This document shows, one piece after another, positions 8,307 through 17,267 of a DNA stretch of 64,000 nt. Positions within the stretch are counted from its first letter, which is position 1; the number at the start of each line of letters is the position of its first letter. The stretch is from positions 1 to 64,000 of the forward strand of contig NZ_CABKRX010000070.1 in the NCBI RefSeq assembly GCF_902374955.1, written 5' to 3'. Origin of the DNA: Bacillus massilioanorexius. Lineage in GTDB: Bacteria > Bacillota > Bacilli > Bacillales > DSM-1321. Below the pieces are notes generated by a model. That model was not told where the DNA came from. It saw only the letters and a program-made list of their open reading frames with translations, and made no database searches. The translations under genes and the position numbers were made by a program.

Positions 8307-8807
8307 TCAATCTTCTTTCATTTCTTGATGTAATTTTAACAAAGAACGATTTAATGATGAAATTTCTTCGTCACTATAATCTGATAAAATGTTATTTAAA
8401 TAATCTTGTCGCTGTTCAATAACATCTTCAATTATGCGTTTTCCTTCTTCTAGCAGATGAATGCGGACAACACGACGGTCATTTTCATCCTTGACCCTCA
8501 TCAGTAATTCTTTTTTTTCCATACGATCCACAAGATCTGTCGTAGTACTACAAGCTAGAAACATCTTATTAGAAAGCTCACCTATTGTCATATCCCCATC
8601 TTCATTTAACCATTGTAACGCAACGAATTGAGGAGGAGTAATTGCATAATTATTTAATAGAACTCTTCCCTCTTGCTTAATGATTGAAGCTATATAACGT
8701 AATTCTTTCTCTATAGATGCGACCATTTGAGATTTCATATCATCTTTTTGCATGACATACTCACAACCCCTGATTGAATTCTTAGAAATATTATCTATTA
8801 TTTTCAC
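8307..8807 (-). CDS. ysmB: MarR-family transcriptional regulator (YsmB-like)
   Basis: This is a winged-helix MarR protein. The wHTH spans about residues 60-125 (MTIGELSNKMFLACSTTTDL, then the wing RMEKKELLMRVKDENDRRVV) between dimerisation helices. A DNA target and ligand cannot be read from the sequence. The drawn start is the longest; the ATG at 8753 (MQKDDMKSQM) or a nearby start fits homologue length better, but no strong RBS decides it. It ends on top of the racE 5' region, so the two are probably cotranscribed. Confidence 0.88.
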   Translation of the reverse strand: MKIIDNISKNSIRGCEYVMQKDDMKSQMVASIEKELRYIASIIKQEGRVLLNNYAITPPQFVALQWLNEDGDMTIGELSNKMFLACSTTTDLVDRMEKKELLMRVKDENDRRVVRIHLLEEGKRIIEDVIEQRQDYLNNILSDYSDEEISSLNRSLLKLHQEMKED

Positions 8808-8842
8808 CCAATTTCAAAGAAATTTCAAGCTATGAAAATACA

Positions 8843-8907
8843 AGAAAAAAGAAGCAGAAAAATTACAGACTTAAATACAAGGTATCCAAGCGTTCATTTC
8901 TCTGCTT
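8843..8907 (-). terminator. Possible terminator after gerE
   Basis: AAGCAGAGAAAT pairs with ATTTTTCTGCTT (one mismatch) across a loop of about 30 nt and is followed by CTTTTTTCTTG on the minus strand. The long loop makes it uncertain. Confidence 0.35.
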
Positions 8908-8964
8908 ACTAACTAAGTTGCATATCGTAGAACTGTCAAATGGCAAGCATTGCGAACAATGATG

Positions 8965-9189
8965 CTATAAATGTAGTTCCCCCATACGAAGGAGCTCAAC
9001 AACCGCTTGCGAACGTCCCTTCACTCCAAGCTTTTGCATCGCATTCGAAATATGATTTCGAACCGTCTTTTCGCTTATAAACAATTCACTAGCAATTTCT
9101 TTTGTTGTTTTATCCTGAACTAACAACTCAAATACTTCTTTCTCTCTTTTCGTGAGTAGTGGTTTGTGTGTGAATTCATTCTCCTTCAA
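8965..9189 (-). CDS. gerE: GerE, late mother-cell sporulation regulator
   Basis: GerE is a 74-residue LuxR-type helix-turn-helix protein, almost entirely DNA-binding domain, that modulates sigma-K-dependent coat genes in the mother cell. LTKREKEVFELLVQDKTTKE and ASELFISEKTVRNHISNAMQ are essentially the B. subtilis sequence, and the C-terminus SQAVVELLRMGEL is diagnostic. The start codon is TTG (9189), nine bases behind AAGGAGGG. A match to the sigma-K consensus lies 64 bp upstream, so timing is probably as in B. subtilis. Confidence 0.98.
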   Translation of the reverse strand: MKENEFTHKPLLTKREKEVFELLVQDKTTKEIASELFISEKTVRNHISNAMQKLGVKGRSQAVVELLRMGELHL

Positions 9190-9252
9190 GTACTGTAACC
9201 CTCCTTGCCTTGACCAGCTGTAACCTAGGAATGGGTATAGATTTAGTCAAAT

Positions 9253-9280
9253 TATAGTATGTTAAAAAAGGCAAGGAAGT
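9253..9280 (-). promoter_or_regulatory. Sigma-K promoter of gerE
   Basis: On the minus strand AC, a 17-bp spacer and CATACTATA match the sigma-K consensus (AC, 16-17 bp, CATANNNTA). It lies 64 bp upstream of the gerE start, which agrees with known sigma-K control of gerE. Confidence 0.75.
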
Positions 9281-9457
9281 GACTATTTTCCACGTTATAC
9301 AATATATAATGTGAAACTTTGTTTAGAAAGGTTATTTGTTAATCCCTTACTTGAATTAATTGCTTCTCATTCATACAACTTAGATTCCTCTTCGTTCTAT
9401 AATATAGAAGGTTTAGCACTAGTGTAAATGAAATAAAACTCCTCGACCATTACATTA

Positions 9458-9928
9458 CTAACAGATGGCATGGTTTTTACTCGTAGAAATAAATTTATTT
9501 TTTTTCCCCTCTGTCCAAGCAATCGCTTTTCCGGTTATTCGTGATATTTGGACAATTGTACCTCTCCCAGTAAAAACAATTTCGCCATTCACTTTTTTTC
9601 CCATATAATGTAGATCTACAGACGAATTTCCGATTTTAACAGCTTTTACATATAAATCTATACTTTCGTCATAGTATACCTGCTTAACAAAGTCACATTG
9701 AAGATCAGCTACAACAGGTATACTCTCTATATCAGGGTTTACCCAATCATTCATAAATCCTAAGAATTTAAAGTATTCTATTCTTGCTAATTCAAAATAC
9801 GTGAACGGCACTGTATTATTTAAATGCCCAAACATATCTGTTTCTGAAAAACGAACCGTAACATTATGAGAAAATTGAAATTCCTTCTCCCATTTACTCA
9901 TGTCATCAATGTATGCTATTCTTGACAT
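9458..9928 (-). CDS. ysmA: Hotdog-fold acyl-CoA thioesterase (YsmA-like, 4HBT family)
   Basis: The 156-residue protein has the 4-hydroxybenzoyl-CoA thioesterase layout: RFSETDMFGHLNNTVPFTYF, with the Asp-x-x-Gly-His-x-Asn active-site signature, heads the central helix. Such enzymes hydrolyse acyl-CoA thioesters; the physiological chain length is unknown. The start is put at ATG 9928 (MSRIAYIDD) behind AGGGGGCAAAGG, not at 9994, because a FadR-type operator (9952-9969) lies between the two. That operator suggests control by the fatty-acid regulator encoded at 20.4-21.0 kb. Confidence 0.9.
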   Translation of the reverse strand: MSRIAYIDDMSKWEKEFQFSHNVTVRFSETDMFGHLNNTVPFTYFELARIEYFKFLGFMNDWVNPDIESIPVVADLQCDFVKQVYYDESIDLYVKAVKIGNSSVDLHYMGKKVNGEIVFTGRGTIVQISRITGKAIAWTEGKKNKFISTSKNHAIC

Positions 9929-9951
9929 CCTTTGCCCCCTATACTCATTAA

Positions 9952-9969
9952 TGAATGAATAATCACTCA
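9952..9969 (-). promoter_or_regulatory. Putative FadR operator upstream of ysmA
   Basis: TGAATGAATAATCACTCA differs at one position from the B. subtilis FadR consensus TGAATGAMTANTCATTCA. It lies 24 bp upstream of the chosen ysmA start. A similar site occurs in front of fadR in this window (21019-21036). Binding is inferred. Confidence 0.65.
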
Positions 9970-10160
9970 TTAAATTATGAAAAAATTTTTCCATATTACA
10001 TTACTATGATCCCCACTTATTAAGTGAGTATAGTAACATCTTTTTGAACACTATACACGAATCTACTTTGATGTCCAAATGATTTACCCCTATAATACTA
10101 TACTCAACATGTGAAACATAGAAATTCTCCACTTTAAAAGAAAAAACAGATATAACATAA

Positions 10161-10201
10161 GGGCCTGTCAAAAAGGATTTCAATCCCTTTTGACACAGCC
10201 C
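10161..10201 (-). terminator. Terminator after sdhB
   Basis: A long hairpin (GGGCCTGTCAAAAAGGATT pairing imperfectly with AATCCCTTTTGACACAGCCC) begins about 10 bp after the sdhB stop. The T tract after it is weak. Confidence 0.65.
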
Positions 10202-10211
10202 CTAGCTACTT

Positions 10212-10976
10212 TTAATAGTTATTGTCACTTCCGAAGAAGTTTTTAAATGCTTGAATTGTTGTATCACGATTAAGAGCTGCAATTGAAGTTGTTAAAGGAA
10301 TACCTTTTGGACAAGCTTGAACACAGTTTTGAGAGTTACCGCAGTTCGCTAATCCTCCATCTCCCATAATTGCTTCTAAACGATCAGCTTTGTGCATTTC
10401 ACCCGTTGGATGCGCATTAAATAATCGTACTTGTGATAATGGAGCTGGTCCCATGAAGTTTGAACCACTGTTAACATTAGGACATGATTCTAAGCATACA
10501 CCACAAGTCATACATTTTGAAAGCTCATAAGCCCATTGACGTTTTTTCTCAGGCATACGTGGTCCAGGACCTAAATCGTAAGTACCGTCGATTGGAATCC
10601 ACGCTTTAACTTTCTTCAATGAGTTAAACATACGAGAACGATCAATTTGTAAATCACGAATAATTGGGAACGTACTCATTGGAGCTAGACGAATTGGTTG
10701 CTCTAATTGATCTACTAAAGCTGTACATGATTGTCTTGGTTTTCCATTGATAACCATTGAACATGCTCCACAAACTTCTTCAAGACAGTTCATTTCCCAT
10801 ATAACCGGTGTTGTTTTTTCTCCCTTTACATTAACTGGATTACGTCTGATCTCCATTAACGCAGAAATAACGTTCATATTAGGACGATAAGGGATTTCAA
10901 ATTCCTCTGTATAAGGGGAAGAATCCGCATTATCTTGACGAGTAATAATAAAGCGAACGGTTTTTTGATCTGCCAT
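10212..10976 (-). CDS. sdhB: Succinate dehydrogenase iron-sulfur subunit
   Basis: SdhB carries electrons from the flavin of SdhA to cytochrome b558 and menaquinone. The 254-residue protein has the plant-ferredoxin-type [2Fe-2S] ligands C64, C69, C72 and C84 (NCLEEVCGAC...RQSC) and two C-terminal clusters in CMTCGVCLESCP and CGNSQNCVQACP. It is a membrane-peripheral subunit of complex II. It is the last gene of sdhCAB, 19 bp after sdhA, followed by a terminator. Confidence 0.98.
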   Translation of the reverse strand: MADQKTVRFIITRQDNADSSPYTEEFEIPYRPNMNVISALMEIRRNPVNVKGEKTTPVIWEMNCLEEVCGACSMVINGKPRQSCTALVDQLEQPIRLAPMSTFPIIRDLQIDRSRMFNSLKKVKAWIPIDGTYDLGPGPRMPEKKRQWAYELSKCMTCGVCLESCPNVNSGSNFMGPAPLSQVRLFNAHPTGEMHKADRLEAIMGDGGLANCGNSQNCVQACPKGIPLTTSIAALNRDTTIQAFKNFFGSDNNY

Positions 10977-10995
10977 AATCTAATTTCCCCCTTTA

Positions 10996-12747
10996 TTAAT
11001 GAGTTTTTGTATAGTCACGTTTACGTGGTTTAATTAATGATACATCAACATCTTCATAACTAATATCTGGAGTAGCATTATGTCCAGTATATTTAGCTAT
11101 AGTTGTTTTTAAGAAGTCCTCATCATTACGATCTGGGAATTCTGGTTTATAGTGTGCACCACGGCTTTCATTACGGTTATAAGCCCCTAATGTAATAACA
11201 CGTGCAAGTTGTAGCATATTATCTAATTGACGAGTAAATGCTGCACCTTGGTTACTCCACTTAGAAGTATCATTAATATTAATTTTTTTGTAGCGTTCCA
11301 TTATTTCTTGGATTTTTTCATCTGTTTTTAAAAGCTTGTCATTATAACGTACAACTGTTACGTTTTTAGTCATCCACTCTCCAAGCTCTTTATGAAGAAC
11401 ATATGCATTTTCATTTCCATCCATTTTCATGATGCTATCCCATTTAGCATTTTGTTCTTTAACATGACGATCAAATACAGAAGAAGAAACTGCATCGCTA
11501 CTTTTCTCTAATCCATTGATATATTTAACTGCATTAGGACCTGCAACCATTCCTCCATAAATAGCTGAAAGTAAAGAGTTCGCTCCTAATCGGTTTGCAC
11601 CATGTTGTGAATAATCACACTCACCAGCAGCAAATAATCCAGGAATATTTGTCATTTGATTATAATCAACCCATAATCCACCCATTGAATAGTGAACAGC
11701 CGGGAAAATTTTCATTGGTAGTTTACGTGGATCGTCACCTGTGAATTTTTCATAGATTTCGATAATTCCACCTAATTTAACATCCAGTTCATGTGGATCT
11801 TTATGAGAAAGATCTAGATAAACCATGTTTTCACCATTAATACCAAGTTTTTGTTCTACACAAACGTCGAAAATTTCACGTGTAGCGATATCACGTGGTA
11901 CTAAGTTTCCATAAGCAGGATATTTCTCTTCCAAGAAATACCATGGTTTTCCATCTTTATAAGTCCAAATACGACCACCTTCACCACGAGCTGATTCACT
12001 CATTAGACGAAGCTTGTCATCACCAGGAATAGCAGTTGGGTGAATTTGAATCATTTCACCATTTGCGTATGATACACCTTGTTGATAAGCAATTGATGCA
12101 GCTGAACCAGTATTAATAATTGAGTTAGTAGATTTACCAAATATGATACCAGGACCACCTGAAGCTAAAATCACAGCATCAGCTGAGAATGATTTCACTT
12201 CCATTGAAGTTAAGTTTTGTCCTGTAATTCCACGACAAATACCTTCATCATCTACAATTACTCCTAAGAATTCCCATCCTTCATACTTAGTAACTAGTCC
12301 TAGTGATTCAAAACGACGAACTTGCTCGTCCAGTGCATAAAGTAATTGTTGTCCAGTAGTAGCACCAGCAAATGCTGTACGATGGTGTTGTGTTCCACCG
12401 AATCGACGGAAATCAAGTAATCCTTCTTCTGTACGGTTAAACATAACCCCCATACGGTCCATCATATGTATAATCGATGGAGCTGCTTCACACATTGCTT
12501 TTACTGGAGGTTGATTTGCTAAGAAATCTCCTCCGTACACAGTGTCATCAAAGTGAATCCATGGTGAGTCTCCTTCACCTTTCGTATTAACGGCACCGTT
12601 AATACCACCTTGAGCACAAACAGAGTGAGACCTTTTCACAGGAACTAGCGAAAATAATTCAACATGTTTGCCTTCTTCTGCAGCTTTAATAGTGGACATT
12701 AATCCAGCTAGACCACCGCCGACTACAATAATTTTACCTTTACTCAA
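10996..12747 (-). CDS. sdhA: Succinate dehydrogenase flavoprotein subunit
   Basis: SdhA oxidises succinate to fumarate. The 583 residues start with the FAD dinucleotide fold GGGLAGL, and H41 in RSHSVCAQGG is the covalent FAD site. HRTAFAGATTGQQL, SESARGEGGRIW and QHGANRLGANSL follow in the usual order. It is a Gram-positive menaquinone-linked type paired with a single-subunit cytochrome b558. It lies 96 bp downstream of sdhC, a gap without a terminator, so sdhCAB is probably one transcript. Confidence 0.98.
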   Translation of the reverse strand: MSKGKIIVVGGGLAGLMSTIKAAEEGKHVELFSLVPVKRSHSVCAQGGINGAVNTKGEGDSPWIHFDDTVYGGDFLANQPPVKAMCEAAPSIIHMMDRMGVMFNRTEEGLLDFRRFGGTQHHRTAFAGATTGQQLLYALDEQVRRFESLGLVTKYEGWEFLGVIVDDEGICRGITGQNLTSMEVKSFSADAVILASGGPGIIFGKSTNSIINTGSAASIAYQQGVSYANGEMIQIHPTAIPGDDKLRLMSESARGEGGRIWTYKDGKPWYFLEEKYPAYGNLVPRDIATREIFDVCVEQKLGINGENMVYLDLSHKDPHELDVKLGGIIEIYEKFTGDDPRKLPMKIFPAVHYSMGGLWVDYNQMTNIPGLFAAGECDYSQHGANRLGANSLLSAIYGGMVAGPNAVKYINGLEKSSDAVSSSVFDRHVKEQNAKWDSIMKMDGNENAYVLHKELGEWMTKNVTVVRYNDKLLKTDEKIQEIMERYKKININDTSKWSNQGAAFTRQLDNMLQLARVITLGAYNRNESRGAHYKPEFPDRNDEDFLKTTIAKYTGHNATPDISYEDVDVSLIKPRKRDYTKTH

Positions 12748-12843
12748 CCTTACTCACTCCCTTATAGTAAGCACTTTTTTGCAATATTCTGTTTAAAAAC
12801 AACAAATCTATTCAACTTCAAAAAATAGTATATTAGTATTCTC

Positions 12844-13455
12844 TTATACGAATGCTAATAACGCTCTAATACCTACGATAGATAATAAAACGAAAATAAT
12901 CATTGTCACATACGTATTAATTTTTTGTGAGCGTGGAGAAACTGTGATACCCCATGTAATACAGAAAGTCCAAAGACCATTAGCAAAGTGGAAAATAGCC
13001 GATACTACACCTACGATGTAGAATGTAAGCATAGCTGGATTTGATAAAATATCAGACATCATATCAAAATCTAACTCCGCTCCTAATGCCTTTGCAATTC
13101 TTGTTTCCCACACATGCCAAATAAGAAATACAAAAGTAATAATTCCTGTTACACGTTGTAATAAGAACATCCAGTTACGGAAAAAACCAAATCTACCTAC
13201 GTTTGGCTTAGCTGTAAAAGCGATATACACCCCGTAAATTGCATGATACAGTAGTGGTAAAAAGATAATAACAACTTCTAAAACAATTAGAAATGGTAGA
13301 CTCTCCATAAAATGAACCGCACTATTAAAAGCTTCTGAACCTCTTGTCGCCATATAGTTCACGGTTAAATGTACCACTAAAAATAAACCTACTGGAATTA
13401 CTCCTAATAACGAGTGTAGTTTGCGTTTGGCAAACTCATTATTCCCTGCCATCAT
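12844..13455 (-). CDS. sdhC: Succinate dehydrogenase cytochrome b558 subunit
   Basis: The 203-residue integral membrane anchor carries two b-type hemes and the menaquinone site. Five hydrophobic segments are visible (about residues 15-35, 55-78, 95-118, 138-160 and 175-200), with candidate heme His in KLHSLLGV, HLTVNYM, LLYHAIYGV, IWHVW and IFHFANG. It starts at tandem ATGs behind GGGGGG; either can serve. It is the first gene of sdhCAB, with a sigma-A-like promoter about 180 bp upstream. Confidence 0.97.
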   Translation of the reverse strand: MMAGNNEFAKRKLHSLLGVIPVGLFLVVHLTVNYMATRGSEAFNSAVHFMESLPFLIVLEVVIIFLPLLYHAIYGVYIAFTAKPNVGRFGFFRNWMFLLQRVTGIITFVFLIWHVWETRIAKALGAELDFDMMSDILSNPAMLTFYIVGVVSAIFHFANGLWTFCITWGITVSPRSQKINTYVTMIIFVLLSIVGIRALLAFV

Positions 13456-13634
13456 GTACCCCCCTTAAAATGTAAGATCAGTTAGCGCTCTACATTTACA
13501 CATTGAGAGCACTAAACGTCTGAAATTAAAAGTCATCACACACAAATAAAATACCCCTACAAACTTAAATATAACCACAAATAGTACATATATTTAAATA
13601 TTTCGAGATATTCTTACAATTGTATGACAAATTC

Positions 13635-13663
13635 ATTTTACTCTCTTATACATGCACCGTCAA
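13635..13663 (-). promoter_or_regulatory. Probable sigma-A promoter of sdhCAB
   Basis: On the minus strand TTGACG, a 17-bp spacer and TAAAAT lie about 180 bp upstream of sdhC, leaving a long leader. The leader contains an imperfect dyad (GTTAGCGCTCT ... AGAGCACTAAAC, 13481-13517) near the ribosome-binding site. Confidence 0.55.
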
Positions 13664-13933
13664 GAAAACGGATACAGAAAAAGGTATATAAATCTAGAAT
13701 TACTTTTATTTGCAAAGAAATAAACCAATAGTGCTATACTATTCAGAAAATTACGTTTTCCAATAAGACAAAATATAAAGCAATACGACATATTTCTTTA
13801 TATTTTTTTAAGATATTCTAATGATAACACATTAAATCTATCATTTATCACCGGAAGGATTCTTCGTTTAACCAGCAAAAATATATTATTCTAATATACA
13901 AACAAATTCTAGTGAAAACTTCCTGATAAACAG

Positions 13934-13962
13934 TTCTAGCAAGCGGAAAAATTGTATATAAT
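13934..13962 (+). promoter_or_regulatory. Possible sigma-A promoter of yslB
   Basis: TATAAT at 13957-13962 has a poor -35 match (TTCTAG) 17 bp upstream. It is 26 bp before the yslB start. The rest of the 532-bp sdhC-yslB gap (13456-13987) is AT-rich with no gene I can see. Confidence 0.4.
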
Positions 13963-13987
13963 ATAAGTTGAGAAAGAGGGGTACTTC

Positions 13988-14458
13988 ATGTCAAAAGAAA
14001 ACCAAAACGAAGATGTACAAAATCAACCTTTACAAAACGAAACAGTTTCCATATTCAGTAAAGAAATTCTTAGAGATGTATTGTTACCAGACTTATTAGG
14101 AAAAGAGCATACTCAGGTTTTATATTGGGCTGGGAAACAGTTAGCACGAAAATTCCCTTTAACCGATCTCAATGAGGTAATTGATTTCTTTGAAAATGCA
14201 GGTTGGGGTATTTTACAAGAAGAAAAACACACAAAAAATGAAGCGGAATTTACCTTATTTGGTCCAATTGTTACAAGAAGATTTGATTTAAATGAAGATA
14301 GTGAGTTTCAACTTGAAGCTGGCTTTTTAGCACAACAAATTGAGCTACAAAAGAAACGAATTACAGAAGCAGCACCAGAAGCAAAGAGAAAAGCTGAAAA
14401 AGCCAAATTTATCGTTCGTTGGGATACAAAAGATATAGTAGACGATTCACAGGAATAA
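13988..14458 (+). CDS. yslB: YslB family protein (DUF2507)
   Basis: This is a 156-residue cytosolic protein with an alpha/beta core (about residues 25-115; LLPDLLGKEHTQVLYWAGK, FENAGWGIL, then FTLFGPIV) and a charged helical tail. The function is unknown in B. subtilis; the fold resembles 4-vinyl-reductase-like small-molecule-binding domains. AAGAGGGG precedes the ATG. It is one of the few plus-strand genes, divergent from sdhC and convergent with uvrC, the same position as in B. subtilis. Confidence 0.93.
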   Translation: MSKENQNEDVQNQPLQNETVSIFSKEILRDVLLPDLLGKEHTQVLYWAGKQLARKFPLTDLNEVIDFFENAGWGILQEEKHTKNEAEFTLFGPIVTRRFDLNEDSEFQLEAGFLAQQIELQKKRITEAAPEAKRKAEKAKFIVRWDTKDIVDDSQE

Positions 14459-14523
14459 AAGACTTTGTTATAAGCCTTCTTCCGGATTGTAACTAGTATC
14501 AACAAAATTTAGCACAGCCTATT

Positions 14524-14581
14524 AAAAAGAAGGAAACAAAAAGAGGTCAAGTTAAATGACCGTTTTTGTTTCCTTCTTTTT
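14524..14581. terminator. Bidirectional terminator between yslB and uvrC
   Basis: AAAGAAGGAAACAAAAA pairs perfectly with TTTTTGTTTCCTTCTTT around a small inner GGTCA/TGACC hairpin. It ends both convergent genes. Confidence 0.9.
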
Positions 14582-14683
14582 ATCTGTTAAGCAATTGATT
14601 TGCATGCAATGCTCGATAATGGTTTTATTTGAATAGTTTTTATAGTAAGAATCACGTTATTTTCACTCATGTACTTACATGAT

Positions 14684-16456
14684 TTATTCTTTAAGCTTTT
14701 CCATAAGCTCAGAGGCTACGTTTTGAGGAATACCTAACTTTACAAAGTCTTCGAGTTTAGCTTCCTTCATTGCTTTCAAAGATCCAAAATGCTTCAATAA
14801 CGTTGTTTTCCTTTTTACTCCTATACCAGGTATTTCATCCAATTTTGATTGAAAAACACTTTTCCCTCTAATTTGACGATGAAAAGTAATCGCAAAACGG
14901 TGAACTTCATCTTGAATACGTTGAAGCAAATAGAATTCTTGACTTCTAACATCTAAAGGTACAATTTCCAATGGGTTTCCCATTAATAAATTGGCTGTAC
15001 GATGTTTTTCATCCTTTACTAAACCAGCTAATGGAATATCTAGCCCTAGTTCGTTTTCTAAAACATCCCTAACAGACTCTATATGCCCTTTACCACCATC
15101 AATAATGATTAAATCCGGTAAAGCTTGCCCTTCTTTTAAGGCTCTACTATATCTTCTTCGTACAACTTCTCTCATTGATTCATAGTCATCTGGTCCCTGA
15201 ACCGATTTAATTTTGTACTTTCGATATTGCTTTTTATCTGCTTGCCCATCAATAAAAACAACCATAGCTGAAACTGGGTTCGTTCCTTGTATATTTGAGT
15301 TATCGAACGCTTCAATTCTATGTGGAGTATATATACCTAATGTTGCTCCTAAATTTTCAACTGCTTTAATTGTTCTTTCTTCATCTTTTTCAATAAGAAG
15401 GAACTTTTCATTTAAAGCATTTTTCGCATTTTTATTAGCTAACTTTACTAATTCTTTCTTTTGACCTCGCTGTGGCTGTAGCGTCTTAATCCCTAACAAT
15501 TCTTGAACGATATCACTATCTACAGAGTATGGTAAAAGAATTTCTTTTGGTTTAATATGATTGGCTTTATCGTAAAACTGTCCTAAAAAGGTGAGAAGCT
15601 CTTCTTCTGGCTCATCATGTATAGGGAACATAGAAACATCGCGTTCAATTACTTTTCCTTGTCTTACAAAGAACACTTGAACACACATCCATCCTTTATC
15701 AAATGCATACCCGAAGACATCTCGATCCGTGAAATCAGTCATGACCATTTTTTGTTTTTCCATTGTGGCTTCAATATGAGATATTTTATCACGGTATTCT
15801 TTCGCTCTCTCAAAATCTAATTCTTCAGCAGCCTCTGTCATTTTTACCGTCAAATCTTTCTTAATATCCTCAAAACCACCATTTAAGAACTTTGTAATTT
15901 CAGTGGTAATTTCTTTGTATTGTTCTTCATTAATATCGAATACACAAGGAGCCAAACATTGTCCTATATGGTGATACAAACACACTTTATCAGGTAGCGA
16001 TGTGCACTTACGAAGCGGATAAATACGATCTAATAACTTTTTTGTCTCATTTGCAGCACTTACATTTGGATATGGACCAAAATATTTCCCTTTTCCACGC
16101 TTTACTTTACGAGTAATAATCAGCCGTGGATGCTTTTCATTGGTTAGCTGAATAAATGGATAACTCTTATCATCCTTCAGCATGACATTGTACTTAGGAT
16201 CATACTTTTTAATTAAGTTCAATTCCAATAATAATGCTTCTATGTTGGACGACGTTATAATATATTCAAAATCCTCTATTTCATTAACAAGACGAAGTGT
16301 CTTTCCATCATGTGACCCTGTAAAATATGAGCGCACTCGATTTTTTAGAATTTTTGCTTTCCCAACATATATAACGGAACCTTGACGATCTTTCATCAAG
16401 TAACACCCTGGTTGATCTGGAAGCAAAGCAAGTTTTGCTTTTATCAATTCATTCAC
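14684..16456 (-). CDS. uvrC: UvrABC excinuclease subunit C
   Basis: UvrC makes both incisions in nucleotide-excision repair. The 590 residues contain an N-terminal GIY-YIG nuclease domain (GCYLMKDRQGSVIYVGKAK), a Cys-containing linker, a UVR motif (residues about 200-235, EELDFERAKEYRDKISHIEA), an RNase H-like second nuclease (IEAFDNSNIQG, IIDGGKGH) and a C-terminal helix-hairpin-helix pair (IPGIGVKRKTTLLKHFGSLK). The start is GTG 16456 behind GGAGG. It is monocistronic, facing yslB. Confidence 0.98.
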   Translation of the reverse strand: MNELIKAKLALLPDQPGCYLMKDRQGSVIYVGKAKILKNRVRSYFTGSHDGKTLRLVNEIEDFEYIITSSNIEALLLELNLIKKYDPKYNVMLKDDKSYPFIQLTNEKHPRLIITRKVKRGKGKYFGPYPNVSAANETKKLLDRIYPLRKCTSLPDKVCLYHHIGQCLAPCVFDINEEQYKEITTEITKFLNGGFEDIKKDLTVKMTEAAEELDFERAKEYRDKISHIEATMEKQKMVMTDFTDRDVFGYAFDKGWMCVQVFFVRQGKVIERDVSMFPIHDEPEEELLTFLGQFYDKANHIKPKEILLPYSVDSDIVQELLGIKTLQPQRGQKKELVKLANKNAKNALNEKFLLIEKDEERTIKAVENLGATLGIYTPHRIEAFDNSNIQGTNPVSAMVVFIDGQADKKQYRKYKIKSVQGPDDYESMREVVRRRYSRALKEGQALPDLIIIDGGKGHIESVRDVLENELGLDIPLAGLVKDEKHRTANLLMGNPLEIVPLDVRSQEFYLLQRIQDEVHRFAITFHRQIRGKSVFQSKLDEIPGIGVKRKTTLLKHFGSLKAMKEAKLEDFVKLGIPQNVASELMEKLKE

Positions 16457-16914
16457 AAGTTTGCCTCCTCTTCACATAAAATGAATGATTTTACTTCTCT
16501 TATTATACAATGTCACTGTAAAAAACTAAACAAAGCTCCAACTAATTACACGAATATCATATAGAAAGATGATGAATTCTTTTCAGCTTCATTAGCTTTC
16601 ACTAATCATTGATCACACATTTACAATAAAATATTCTAAAATAATGAAATCTATCTTTTTACTTTATCTAGTAGTACTTTACTGCTAATCATAAATTTTG
16701 ATTAATTAGGCTGTTTTCGTAAACTCACTTTCCTACTTCCGTTCATCCATTAATTAAGTTCTATTTAAAAAAATAAGTACCTATATATAGGTACCTAAGT
16801 AGTATGATATTTAATTAAGGATTTCACTATCCATAGAGATTTGCTAGAATTCACTCTTTCCCGAAAAAATAGCACAATCACAATTCTAGAATTTTAGTAT
16901 TTTCTTAACAATAT
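16457..16914. other. Intergenic region uvrC-trxA with repeat end and palindrome
   Basis: There is no gene here. It is AT-rich and contains GGCTGTTTTCG at 16709, resembling one end of the repeat at 23799, and a perfect 18-bp palindrome at 16777-16794. A TATAAT on the minus strand near 16511 may belong to the uvrC promoter. Confidence 0.5.
16777..16794. repeat. Perfect 18-bp palindrome
   Basis: GTACCTATATATAGGTAC is its own reverse complement. It lies alone in the uvrC-trxA gap and could be an operator or simply a recombination-prone AT-rich palindrome. Confidence 0.5.
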
Positions 16915-16948
16915 AAAAAATGTCCAAAAGGTAAACTTTTGGACATTT
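16915..16948 (-). terminator. Terminator after trxA
   Basis: AAATGTCCAAAAG pairs with CTTTTGGACATTT, followed on the minus strand by TTTTTTAT. It begins five bases past the trxA stop. Confidence 0.88.
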
Positions 16949-16952
16949 GCTA

Positions 16953-17267
16953 TTATGCGTGTCTTTTTACCAGCTCAGCTAGAGCTTCTTTTGGTTGGAA
17001 TCCTACTACTTTATCTACTACTTCTCCATTTTTGAAAAGAATTAGTGTTGGGATACTCATAACACCAAAGTTTCCTGCAGTTTCTGGATTTGCATCAACA
17101 TCTACTTTAACGATTTTTACAGTATCGCTCATTTCACTATCTAACTCCTCTAATACAGGAGCAATCATTTTACAAGGTCCGCACCATGCTGCCCAAAAAT
17201 CTGCTAATACTAAGCCTTGAGCAGTTTCAGTTGAAAAACTTTGATCTGTTGCATTGACAATCGCCAT
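16953..17267 (-). CDS. trxA: Thioredoxin
   Basis: This is the 104-residue general disulfide reductase of the cytosol, reduced by thioredoxin reductase. The redox motif WCGPC (C29, C32), the preceding FWAAW and the cis-proline loop SIPTLILFKNG are intact. AGGAGG precedes the ATG. It is monocistronic with its own terminator. In B. subtilis it is essential and stress-induced; no stress promoter could be read confidently in the 340 bp upstream. Confidence 0.98.
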   Translation of the reverse strand: MAIVNATDQSFSTETAQGLVLADFWAAWCGPCKMIAPVLEELDSEMSDTVKIVKVDVDANPETAGNFGVMSIPTLILFKNGEVVDKVVGFQPKEALAELVKRHA

